A stretch of 58,133 nt of DNA from assembly GCA_900316565.1 (NCBI GenBank), contig ONDK01000008.1, forward strand, positions 1-58,133, read 5' to 3'. Of the stretch, positions 32,406 through 40,230 are shown in pieces; position 1 is the stretch's first letter; every line of letters starts with the position of its first letter. Below the pieces are notes generated by a model. It had not been told where the DNA came from. It saw only the letters and a program-made list of their open reading frames with translations, and searched no databases. Source of the DNA: an uncultured Prevotella sp. Lineage in GTDB: Bacteria > Bacteroidota > Bacteroidia > Bacteroidales > Bacteroidaceae. The translations under genes were made by a program, and so were the position numbers.

Positions 32406-34148
32406 ATGAAAATTAAATTATTATATATAGGTATGATAGCTGTGGCTGGGCTTGCCATGAGCTCTTGTGCCGATGACTTCCTCGACCAGAACAATACTCA
32501 TCAACTGTCGCAAGACAAGTTCTTCGACAGTGATCAGGCCGTTGAAGAAGCAGTGTGGCCATTGTACAGCTATGTGTGGTACGACTTTAATGACAAGTTC
32601 TACTATGGAATGGGTGACGGTCGGGCCAATAATATCACGGCACAGTATTCAGACTACATCTATCCGTATACTAACTTCACCGAGACTTCGCTCTCCACGG
32701 GGCTTACTGAGGCTTGGGGCTCTCTGTACAGTGTCGTAGCGCAGAGCAACAACTCGCTTAACAATATAAAGAACAACTCCACTTCCAGCGTCAGCGAGTC
32801 GGCCAAGCTGCATGCCATGGCTGAGGCACGCTTCATGCGTGGCGTGGCTTACTGGTATATCGGTTCTCTCTGGGGCTGTGGTATAATTTATGACAACACT
32901 GCCAGTCTGGTAAACAACTATGTCGTTCCGGCCAATCCACGTGTGGATGTCATGGAATATGCCATCCGAGACCTCGAATATGCTGCAAAGAACCTGCCTG
33001 CTTCACAGACAAGTGCAGGACGAGTAACGAAGTATGCGGCATTCGGCATGCTCTCAAGAGTTTATCTCTCCATGGCTGGCTTGACCACAAGCGGACAGTA
33101 TAACGGGTCGAATGTACAGACAAACTTCAACAGCGGACAACGCAACCCTTACTATCTGGACCTTGCCAAGAAGGCTGCTGCGAAGGTTATTAATGAGAGC
33201 AGTGCATCTCTTCTGCCCAATTATGCTGACTTGTTCGGAGCCTCCACCATCGACAATAACTCGGAGGCTCTCTTCCAGCTGCAGTTCCAGCCAGGAACAG
33301 GTATTGGAGGACTTGGCAACAGTATGACGCGCTTCCTCGCTTGGTCTACAATGGTTGCCGACCAGAACGCGTGGGGTGGTGCCACTTATTGCTCTTACGA
33401 CCTGTATGAGGAGTTCTCCAATTATGACGACAAGACCCTTGGTACAAAGGTCGACGACAAGGTGCGCCGGCACAACAGCGTCGCCTCTTACGGTGAGTCT
33501 TACCCGGAGCTCAGCTCAGACCCGTCAGACCCTTATGTCTACGGAGTTACCGAGAGCCCTGGCAACCAAGGCGCCAACATTAAGAAGTATGTCATTGGCA
33601 CGAAGAAGGTCAACGGCTTCTCAGAACCGAACAACTCTGGAGTAAACACTTATATGCTGCGTCTTGCCGAGGTCTATCTGAACTATGTCGAGGCTACAAT
33701 GGGCAACGCTGACGAGACTACCGACCCTACGGCATTGCGCTATTTCAACCTGATTAGACAGCGTGCGAAGATGCCGGAAAAGAATGTGGTTACCTATGAG
33801 GACCTGCGACATGAGTTCCGTATGGAGTTTGCCTTCGAGGGACTCTACTGGTATGAGCTGCTCAGACGCGGTTACTATCACCAACAGAAGGTTGTCAACT
33901 ATCTGAACAGCCAGAACCGCAATGCGTCTTACTTCGACAACGCCACGAAGACCTATAAGCTGAGCGACAGCTATGTAGCGCCGGGTCCTGATGTCGACGT
34001 TGCCACAGCCTCGGATCTCGTCCTTCCGATGTCGGATACCGACCAGACGAAGAACCCGAACCTCAAACCTGATGCCAGCGGAAACATCGCCACGGTGCCG
34101 TTTGAGTTCGGTGAGCGTGAGGTTGACGAGCAGTCTCTGTTCGAATAG
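32406..34148 (+). CDS. SusD-like surface glycan-binding lipoprotein
   Basis: 580 aa from the ATG at 32406, with signal peptide and lipobox AMSSC. The residues after the cysteine (ADDFLD) are acidic, the surface-export pattern of Bacteroidota lipoproteins. The helical TPR-type scaffold is typical: EARFMRGVAYWYIGSLWG near 145 and the C-terminal EFRMEFAFEGLYWYELLRRGYY. It forms the lid of the SusC pore and binds the incoming xylan chain. It has its own compact position between susC and the glycan-binding protein gene. Confidence 0.95.
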   Translation: MKIKLLYIGMIAVAGLAMSSCADDFLDQNNTHQLSQDKFFDSDQAVEEAVWPLYSYVWYDFNDKFYYGMGDGRANNITAQYSDYIYPYTNFTETSLSTGLTEAWGSLYSVVAQSNNSLNNIKNNSTSSVSESAKLHAMAEARFMRGVAYWYIGSLWGCGIIYDNTASLVNNYVVPANPRVDVMEYAIRDLEYAAKNLPASQTSAGRVTKYAAFGMLSRVYLSMAGLTTSGQYNGSNVQTNFNSGQRNPYYLDLAKKAAAKVINESSASLLPNYADLFGASTIDNNSEALFQLQFQPGTGIGGLGNSMTRFLAWSTMVADQNAWGGATYCSYDLYEEFSNYDDKTLGTKVDDKVRRHNSVASYGESYPELSSDPSDPYVYGVTESPGNQGANIKKYVIGTKKVNGFSEPNNSGVNTYMLRLAEVYLNYVEATMGNADETTDPTALRYFNLIRQRAKMPEKNVVTYEDLRHEFRMEFAFEGLYWYELLRRGYYHQQKVVNYLNSQNRNASYFDNATKTYKLSDSYVAPGPDVDVATASDLVLPMSDTDQTKNPNLKPDASGNIATVPFEFGEREVDEQSLFE

Positions 34149-34271
34149 TCGCTTTCGCAACTTTATTTTCCAGTGCCCCACTCCCGGTCCGGACAGGTTT
34201 TACTCCACGCTTGCAGCGGGATGTTAGGGTAGCTGATGGATTAATAATAAATAATAAAGACAAATCATATT
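34149..34271 (+). other. 123-nt spacer between susD and the glycan-binding protein gene
   Basis: Non-coding. It contains only weak pairing (TCCCG with CGGGA, about 34182-34224) and no promoter box. It may be an mRNA-processing region that lowers expression of the distal genes. Confidence 0.35.
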
Positions 34272-35675
34272 ATGAAAACAATATTCAATACGGCCAAGAA
34301 AGTCCTCCTCGGACTTCTTCCGTTAGGATTGCTTGTCATGACACCGTTCCTTGCGTCGTGCGGTGATGACAATGATGACAGCGGGTCTGCGCAAATGGTC
34401 ATCAACAAGGTGTACCTTGAGAATGCTTCTGCCGAAGACTCCGTCTATGACCGTGAAGTCTCCTTTGCCCGACTGGGACAGCTTATCCGTCTGGAAGGTT
34501 CCGGCTTCACGGGACTGAAGCATGTCTATGTCAACGGCTATGATACATATTTCAACAATGCACTGATGACCGACAACAATGTCTGGATAACGCTGAATGC
34601 CAATACACCGGTTGCCAAGGCCGAAGCCTCGGTTCGCAACACCATTCAGCTTGTAAAGGACAATGCCACCTACACCTACCAGTTTACCATCCGCGCTTCA
34701 TCGCCGTCGGTGACGAGTGTCGACAACACCTTGCCACGGCCTGGCGAGAAGGTTACGGTCTATGGCAATAACCTTCAGGAGACGACACATCTCACCCTTC
34801 CAGGCGGTGTTGAGATCACGGAAGGTATAACTAGCGATGAGGACGGAAAGTGGTATTCCTTCACTATGCCGTCGGGTGTTACCGAGAGTGGCTCCATCAC
34901 CAGTGAGGGTGCTAACGGAACAGCTGTTACCCCGGCTTATTTTAATAACGACAAGTGTTACGTCATCAACTTCGATGGTAAGGGAGCACTGGGCAGCTGG
35001 AGCGCAACATACCAGTCGGAAAACCTTGTCGACGATCCGTTGGGTACTGGTCGTGGTAAAGTTGTGCAGCTTGTGCCACAGAGTGTTCTTGATGGTGACA
35101 ACGGTGGAATAAAGGCAGGTGCCAACTCGCTGCTCTGGGCTACCGCTGGCAATGATAGCCCTGACGACGACTGGAGCAGGATGTTCTCCTACATCCCGGC
35201 TACCACACCTGTTGACTCTGTCGCCCTTCAGTTCGATGTCTATGTCCCGGGCTCATGGACCGGTAGCGGTCAGCTGGAGTTCTCGCTTCAGAACAACCTT
35301 TCCAATTATGGCTTTGGTTCCGGCGGAACGAAATACAGTAAAGACTATATGACTCAGGCTTGTGTATGGGTGCCATGGATGGACTCCGAGACCGGTGCTG
35401 TCTCTGCATTCACAACAGGCAACCGCTGGCAGACGATAACCATTCCACTGTCGAAGTTCGGCCGTTACACCAACAAGGACGGCTCTTACACGTTCCAGAA
35501 TGTCGTCGACGACCGTAACTCTGGAAGCTACCGCAACTTCGTGTTCCTGCTTGTCAACTCGGATTTGGAGTTTGATACTGACATCACTCATGCGGCAAGT
35601 CTGTTCAATGAGAAAGTCTACATAGACAATCTCCGCATCGTTCCTATCTCATCGATAACGGTCTCTGACTTCTAA
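34272..35675 (+). CDS. Surface glycan-binding protein (SGBP-B/XusE-like lipoprotein)
   Basis: 467 aa with lipobox FLASC followed by the acidic stretch GDDNDD, so probably surface exposed. Two to three IPT/TIG-like immunoglobulin folds (about 40-220: LIRLEGSGFTGLKHVYVNG, GEKVTVYGNNLQETTHLTL) act as spacers. The C-terminal half (about 225-460) is a jelly-roll-like domain with many aromatic residues, resembling the glycan-binding C-domain of SGBP-B proteins. No catalytic motif. It would hold xylan at the surface for the following GH10 enzyme. Confidence 0.85.
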   Translation: MKTIFNTAKKVLLGLLPLGLLVMTPFLASCGDDNDDSGSAQMVINKVYLENASAEDSVYDREVSFARLGQLIRLEGSGFTGLKHVYVNGYDTYFNNALMTDNNVWITLNANTPVAKAEASVRNTIQLVKDNATYTYQFTIRASSPSVTSVDNTLPRPGEKVTVYGNNLQETTHLTLPGGVEITEGITSDEDGKWYSFTMPSGVTESGSITSEGANGTAVTPAYFNNDKCYVINFDGKGALGSWSATYQSENLVDDPLGTGRGKVVQLVPQSVLDGDNGGIKAGANSLLWATAGNDSPDDDWSRMFSYIPATTPVDSVALQFDVYVPGSWTGSGQLEFSLQNNLSNYGFGSGGTKYSKDYMTQACVWVPWMDSETGAVSAFTTGNRWQTITIPLSKFGRYTNKDGSYTFQNVVDDRNSGSYRNFVFLLVNSDLEFDTDITHAASLFNEKVYIDNLRIVPISSITVSDF

Positions 35676-35678
35676 TGC

Positions 35679-35710
35679 CCGGTGTCGCCCCGCAGAATCG
35701 GGAACACCGG
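35679..35710 (+). promoter_or_regulatory. Hairpin between the glycan-binding protein gene and the surface xylanase gene
   Basis: CCGGTGT (35679-35685) pairs with ACACCGG (35704-35710), with an inner CCCG/CGGG stem. No T-run follows, so it is more likely an mRNA stability or processing element than a terminator. Confidence 0.5.
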
Positions 35711-35743
35711 ACCAGGAAACTAACAACTAAAAATTGTAAGACA

Positions 35744-38167
35744 ATGAAAATACATCATATCATAATACCAGTCTTGGCATCGGCAATGCTCATGAGCAGT
35801 TGTGATGACCAGATAATGGAATGGGGAAAGCCCGCTGGTGAGGGAGAGGTTACCTCTGCCGATATCCCGCTTGCCGTCAAGGAGGCGCTGGCCAACTATG
35901 AGCCGGTAAAGAGCTATGCCTCACAGTACACTCCGAATATGGTCGTTGGACTCGGCCTTAGTGCTGCCATGTACAACGAGTCGGCTGCCTCCGGCACTGC
36001 CTACAGTACCCTTGCCAACGAGAACTTCCAGATGTTCACACCCGGCAATGCCCTGAAGATGGATGCCATAGTCGGTAACAGCGGCGCACAGAACTTCTCT
36101 ACAGTTGACAAGATGCTCGACAACATGCCCAATGACGTACGTCTCTACGGACATAACTTCATCTGGTATCAGCAGCAGAGCCAGACATATCTTAAGTCGC
36201 TTATAGCTCCGACGATGGTCATCAAGACAGAAGGCGACATTGCCTCCGTTCTAAAGAATGGCTATTTCGATTCCGATATCAGCGGATGGTCTGGCTGGGG
36301 CAACAACTCCAGCCGTGAGTGGGTGGCGGAGAAGGACGGGCAGACAGGAGTAGTCCATCTTACCAATCCGAAAGATGCCAACAAGTGGGATGCACAGTTC
36401 TGCCAGGATCTTGATCCAAGCTTAAAGTCAGGCACTACCTATACACTCCGCTTCAAGGCTAAGTGCTCTGTTGGCAACGGAATTATCCAGAACTGTGTTC
36501 AGAATAGCAAAACATATTCCGGGCAAGCCTATCATGATTTCAACGTTGGCAAGGAGTGGCAGACCTTCGAGTATGAGATTACTCCTAACAATGATGACAT
36601 GAACCGTCTGTGCTTCAACTTTGGTGCTGTGGCAGCAGAATATTGGATTGACGAGATACAGTTCGGCGTAAAGAAGGAAGACCCAATGGAGAACGTTCTT
36701 TCCGGCGACAACTCCGACTTCGAGGGCGGCACGAAGGGCTCATGGGGCTCTTGGGGCGGAAGTTCCTCTTCTGAGGTTAAGAAGGGAGCAGGCCGCGACG
36801 GCTCTTACGGTCTGGTACTTGTCAATCCAAACGACGGAGACTTCTGGAACACCCAGTGCGCTATCGACTTCGATACACCTCTCGATGAGACTAAGACGTA
36901 TATGATACAGTTCTATGCAAAGAGCAATACAGCTGCCGGAGCTCTACAGTTCCAGTATCAGAACTCGTCAACCTACGGTTCACAGGGCGCTTACAGCGTG
37001 TTCCAGGTAGGCAAAGAATGGGTGCTCTGCGAGAAGACGTTCAAGCCTGCTTATGATGATGTCAACCGAATACTCATCAACTTCGGCAAGGTGGCCGGGG
37101 AATACCAGATTGACAACATCAAGTTCGGCGTGGCGAAGAACCAGGGAGAGAGTGCTGCCAAGCAGTTCATCCTCGTCAGACGCGCAGGCCGGCGCACGCG
37201 CGGCGGCACCACAATCACCTATACCATCAAGTCACCGGAGGAGAAACGTACAGCCCTCCTCGGCGCTATGGAAGGATGGATAAAAGGAGTGGCGGACCAT
37301 CTGGCTGAGAAGAACGTGGTGCCTTACGGCTACGACGTTATCAACGAGCCCATAACTGACGGCACTAACAAGGTGCGTGGTGTTGACAACGGCGCCTTTG
37401 GCGGAAGTACCACCGACGACGATGGAAACACTACCTATGACAAGGCTCCTGAGGAGTCGACTACCGACGGTCTGAACCTCAACTGGGGTAATAACCGTTT
37501 CTACTGGGGCTATTACGTTAAGGATTATGCCGTCAGGGCTTTCCAGTATGCCCGTAAGTATCTCCCTGCCGAGACTAAGCTCTTCGTTAACGACTATAAC
37601 CTTGAGGTCAGTCCCGGTAAGCTCTCCGCTTTGATAAACTTCATCAATGACATCGATAAGGCCAACGGAACACCTATCGTCGACGGTATAGGCTCTCAGG
37701 TGCACTTCGACCTTAAGGCTGCAACTGATGATGTGGCCACCAACGACTCTATCATTAAGGTTCTCAAGGGCCGTGTCGACCAGATGTTCAAGACGATGGC
37801 CGCCACCGGAAAGCTCATCCGTGTCACTGAACTTGATGTTGCCCTTGGCACCAGCAGTCCGTCGGCAGCACAGTATAAGTGCCAGAGCGACTGCTATAAG
37901 ATGATATTCGAGTCGTATAAGGAGAATGTTCCTGAGGCTCAGCAGAGTGGTATCACTATCTGGGGGCTCAGCGACAATGCCGACGAACACGAATATTGGC
38001 TTAAGGGCGATGTGCCAAACATCTTCGATGCCAACTATCTCCGGAAATGGGCTTATAAGGGCGTGTGCGACGGAATAGCCGGCGAGGACCTCGGTCTGAA
38101 GTATGGCGGCGATGACTACCGCGCTTACTATGAGAAGCAGAATGTCTCTTCTACCGTATCACAGTAG
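35744..38167 (+). CDS. Surface GH10 xylanase with two inserted carbohydrate-binding modules
   Basis: 807 aa from the ATG at 35744, which begins a lipoprotein signal (LMSSC, then DDQIME, acidic). The GH10 barrel starts at about 45-160 (GNALKMDAI, YGHNFIWYQQQ). It is then interrupted by two tandem CBM4/22-like modules (about 170-315 and 320-475; NGYFDSDISGWSGWG and NSDFEGGTKGSWGSWGG mark their starts), and resumes at about 490. The acid/base is E535 (DVINEPI) and the nucleophile E696 (VTELDVA). Just before the barrel resumes there is an Arg/Gly-rich stretch (about 37176-37210). This layout matches Xyn10C of rumen Prevotella. It makes the first cuts in xylan at the cell surface. Confidence 0.95.
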   Translation: MKIHHIIIPVLASAMLMSSCDDQIMEWGKPAGEGEVTSADIPLAVKEALANYEPVKSYASQYTPNMVVGLGLSAAMYNESAASGTAYSTLANENFQMFTPGNALKMDAIVGNSGAQNFSTVDKMLDNMPNDVRLYGHNFIWYQQQSQTYLKSLIAPTMVIKTEGDIASVLKNGYFDSDISGWSGWGNNSSREWVAEKDGQTGVVHLTNPKDANKWDAQFCQDLDPSLKSGTTYTLRFKAKCSVGNGIIQNCVQNSKTYSGQAYHDFNVGKEWQTFEYEITPNNDDMNRLCFNFGAVAAEYWIDEIQFGVKKEDPMENVLSGDNSDFEGGTKGSWGSWGGSSSSEVKKGAGRDGSYGLVLVNPNDGDFWNTQCAIDFDTPLDETKTYMIQFYAKSNTAAGALQFQYQNSSTYGSQGAYSVFQVGKEWVLCEKTFKPAYDDVNRILINFGKVAGEYQIDNIKFGVAKNQGESAAKQFILVRRAGRRTRGGTTITYTIKSPEEKRTALLGAMEGWIKGVADHLAEKNVVPYGYDVINEPITDGTNKVRGVDNGAFGGSTTDDDGNTTYDKAPEESTTDGLNLNWGNNRFYWGYYVKDYAVRAFQYARKYLPAETKLFVNDYNLEVSPGKLSALINFINDIDKANGTPIVDGIGSQVHFDLKAATDDVATNDSIIKVLKGRVDQMFKTMAATGKLIRVTELDVALGTSSPSAAQYKCQSDCYKMIFESYKENVPEAQQSGITIWGLSDNADEHEYWLKGDVPNIFDANYLRKWAYKGVCDGIAGEDLGLKYGGDDYRAYYEKQNVSSTVSQ

Positions 38168-38226
38168 GTCTCTGCGGCCATTACATCTGGTTCCCCATTA
38201 GGTTTTAGGTTGATAAATAAAACTTC

Positions 38227-38266
38227 AAAGGGCACGGTCCGCGTGTGGACGGTGCCCTTTTCTATT
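38227..38266 (+). terminator. Terminator of the xylan operon
   Basis: AAAGGGCACGGTCC (38227-38240) pairs with GGACGGTGCCCTTT (38247-38260, one mismatch) and is followed by TCTATTT. Confidence 0.85.
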
Positions 38267-38296
38267 TCTACGTATTCTATATTTATTCTATAATCT

Positions 38297-38327
38297 TTTG
38301 CTTATTAGAACATTTTGTCTACTTTTG
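38297..38327 (+). promoter_or_regulatory. Promoter of the thioesterase gene
   Basis: TTTG (38297-38300) and TACTTTTG (38320-38327), 19 nt apart. Predicted leader about 34 nt. Confidence 0.75.
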
Positions 38328-38366
38328 CAGTGAAAAAGAATATCTTTCAGGATACAGATTATACTC

Positions 38367-38834
38367 ATGAGCGAAAATAACAAGCAAAACATGCACGGGG
38401 TAGAGGACTATTCGTATGTCCAGTTCCATCATATCTTCCCGTTGCAGCTGCGTTTCTTCGACGCGGATCAGTTTGGACATATCAACAATTCCATTTACTT
38501 CCAGTATTATGATACGGCGAAGATGGACTACTTCGAGAAACTCGGTGTGCCTTTCGACAACCGTCATGTTACAGTTACCGCGCACATCGATGCCGACTTC
38601 ATGCAGCAGGTCTACACTTCCGACTCCAATATTGAGGTGCAGTCGGCCGTTACGCACATTGGACATAAGAGCTTCATATTCGTACAGCGGCTTGTCGATT
38701 CTGTAACAGGGGAGATAAAGTGTATCGGTCGGTCGGTAATCGTCTCTTTCGACTTGGAGAAGAATGAGTCTGTGGAGATGTGGCCGGAGTGGGTTGAGGC
38801 CATAAAGAAGTTCGAGGGAAACAACATCAGGTAA
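38367..38834 (+). CDS. Acyl-CoA thioesterase, 4HBT hot-dog family (YbgC/FadM-like)
   Basis: 155 aa with the family signature RFFDADQFGHINNSIYFQYY (about 29-48), where the Asp is catalytic. It hydrolyses acyl-CoA thioesters in the cytoplasm; chain-length preference is unknown. It has its own promoter and stands alone between the xylan operon terminator and the palindrome-rich island. Confidence 0.88.
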   Translation: MSENNKQNMHGVEDYSYVQFHHIFPLQLRFFDADQFGHINNSIYFQYYDTAKMDYFEKLGVPFDNRHVTVTAHIDADFMQQVYTSDSNIEVQSAVTHIGHKSFIFVQRLVDSVTGEIKCIGRSVIVSFDLEKNESVEMWPEWVEAIKKFEGNNIR

Positions 38835-38877
38835 GCCCTTGTGACAGTCCGCCTACAACCGAATAATACTTTTATTC

Positions 38878-38928
38878 AAGTCGCTGAAGTTCCTTGATAT
38901 CGTGAATTATAAGGAATATAAGCGACTT
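38878..38928. terminator. Nested hairpin after the thioesterase gene
   Basis: AAGTCGCT (38878-38885) pairs with AGCGACTT (38921-38928), and inside it TTCCTT (38890-38895) pairs with AAGGAA (38911-38916). It may end the thioesterase transcript, though it lacks a T-run. Confidence 0.45.
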
Positions 38929-38931
38929 ATG

Positions 38932-39054
38932 CCAATGTAGGGGTGGGGTTTATCCCCATCCTCCAAGGTATGCCCCATCTATTTCCCATAAAGTGGAGAA
39001 AGTAATTACCTCTAAACCCTTGGAGGATGGGGATAAACCCCACCCCTACATTGG
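38932..39054. repeat. Perfect 37-nt inverted repeat
   Basis: The left arm 38932-38968 begins CCAATGTAGGGGTGGGGTTT. The right arm 39018-39054 is its exact reverse complement, and the loop is 49 nt. The arms are G/C-rich in an AT-rich surround. It looks like a mobile or amplified palindromic element rather than a simple terminator. Confidence 0.85.
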
Positions 39055-39131
39055 TTTCCATCGGATTCCGTGGAGAATGTAACATGCGATTAACGACAGA
39101 CGTGTATCCATTTAGCGCGGGTTTCGGGCGG

Positions 39132-39160
39132 CTGCAGGGTGCGGCCCTTGTGGCCGTCCG
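39132..39160 (+). repeat. Dispersed GC-rich palindromic repeat, copy B
   Basis: CTGCAGGGTGCGGCCCTTGT then GGCCGTCCG. Same core as copies A and C. The flank GGGTTTCGGGCGGC (39120-39132) resembles GGGTTTCGGACGGC at copy C, but with the core in the opposite orientation. Confidence 0.75.
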
Positions 39161-39498
39161 CCAGAAGATGCATATAAAATTTTTACGAACGACCTCTAAC
39201 GATACCTTTCTATACGTATAATTTTTCCTTCGGAACAAGAATCATAACTCACATAATGAATCTGACTGAAACAGTAAATATGGTTAGGACATTACACTAG
39301 TGGTTTGTTCAAATGTAAAACAAACTGACAATTTAACCCCTTCATTTTTCGAATATTCTGAACAACGGACCCATACGCTGTCAAATACGCCAAAAATGGC
39401 CGATTTGTATTATCTTGATTATCAACGCGTTACTAGAAGCCCGTTTTTTGAGGCTCGAAAAATGCCTATTTTGGCCCTAAAAGTAAGGCTTACTTGCG

Positions 39499-39564
39499 TT
39501 GTAAGTGTAGTACATTTGCGAGGTAAAACCTATGCTTTTACAAAAAAGTGTACTACACTTACAA
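39499..39564. repeat. Nested inverted repeat with the CCTATGC loop unit
   Basis: Outer arms TTGTAAGTGTAGTACA (39499-39514) and TGTACTACACTTACAA (39549-39564) are perfect complements. The inner unit GTAAAACCTATGCTTTTAC (39523-39541) is identical to 1628-1646. Confidence 0.75.
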
Positions 39565-39685
39565 ACCAACCCGTTTTTTTCTGCCAAATCACCGCTATTT
39601 TCTTGCCCTTTAATAGATTTTAACTCCTAGATTGTCCGATTTCCATGACATGATTTTGTAATAAAAAGTCAGAACAACACTCAGT

Positions 39686-40138
39686 TTATCTCTTGTCCTT
39701 GAAGAAGCGCTGCATCAGTTCACGGCAGTCGTCTTCGAGAACGCCGGACGTTACTTTGGTCTTTGGGTGCAGCACGAGAGGGGCGAAGGTCCGGTAGCCC
39801 CGTTTGATGTCGGGCGCTCCATAGACGACACGCGGTATCTGCGACCATCCGAGGGCACCGGCACACATCGGACATGGCTCTACCGTTACATAAAGTGTGC
39901 AGTCGGAGAGATACTTGCCGCCGAGCTGGTCCGCCGCCATCGTTATGGCCTGCATCTCCGCGTGCGCGGTAACATCGTGGAGTGTTTCCGTCATGTTGTG
40001 CGCACGGGCTATAATCCTTCCGCGGCAGACAACAATGGCTCCGATGGGTATTTCGCCCTCTTCGTAGGCAGCCTCAGCCTCTTTCAGTGCCCACCGCATG
40101 TAGTATTCATCCTTCTTCTGTTGCTCTTCTGCGCTCAT
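39686..40138 (-). CDS. tadA: tRNA-specific adenosine deaminase
   Basis: Converts A34 to inosine in the anticodon of tRNA-Arg(ACG). 150 aa from the ATG at 40138. The zinc and proton-transfer residues are H59/E61 in THAEM-like TAHAEMQAI and C89/C92 in EPCPMCAGA. A longer frame extends to 40264, but it only adds non-conserved sequence in the gap to the upstream gene. It is the last gene of the kdsA-kdsD-cls-tadA run, 92 nt after the cls-like gene. Confidence 0.93.
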   Translation of the reverse strand: MSAEEQQKKDEYYMRWALKEAEAAYEEGEIPIGAIVVCRGRIIARAHNMTETLHDVTAHAEMQAITMAADQLGGKYLSDCTLYVTVEPCPMCAGALGWSQIPRVVYGAPDIKRGYRTFAPLVLHPKTKVTSGVLEDDCRELMQRFFKDKR

Positions 40139-40230
40139 AGTCGATGTGTTTTGATGTGTGTGAATTGTTGTAGTGTGATAGAGGATAACAAAACAGCCGA
40201 AAGCATATGCCTTCCTTCGATGCCTTACGG

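Larger units (their letters stand above)
38835..39685. other. 850-nt non-coding island of stacked palindromes
   Basis: Lies between the converging thioesterase and tadA genes. Open frames here are antisense to each other and follow the repeats, so none is called. It contains, in order, a nested hairpin (38878-38928), a 37-nt perfect inverted repeat (38932-39054), the GC-rich dispersed repeat (39132-39160), and a 16-nt inverted repeat enclosing the GTAAAACCTATGCTTTTAC unit (39499-39564). Confidence 0.65.

Noticed and set aside
37232-37990. 252-aa open frame opposite the surface GH10 gene
   Set aside because: It is antisense to the catalytic half of the xylanase.
38927-39238. Open frame on the minus strand over the 37-nt inverted repeat
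   Set aside because: It is read through both repeat arms and overlaps an opposite-strand frame (39027-39221) that encodes a similar peptide because the arms are complementary. No family or start signal supports either.
39300-39623. 107-aa open frame on the plus strand
   Set aside because: Its second half is the AT-rich nested palindrome; composition is unlike neighbouring genes and there is no recognisable domain.
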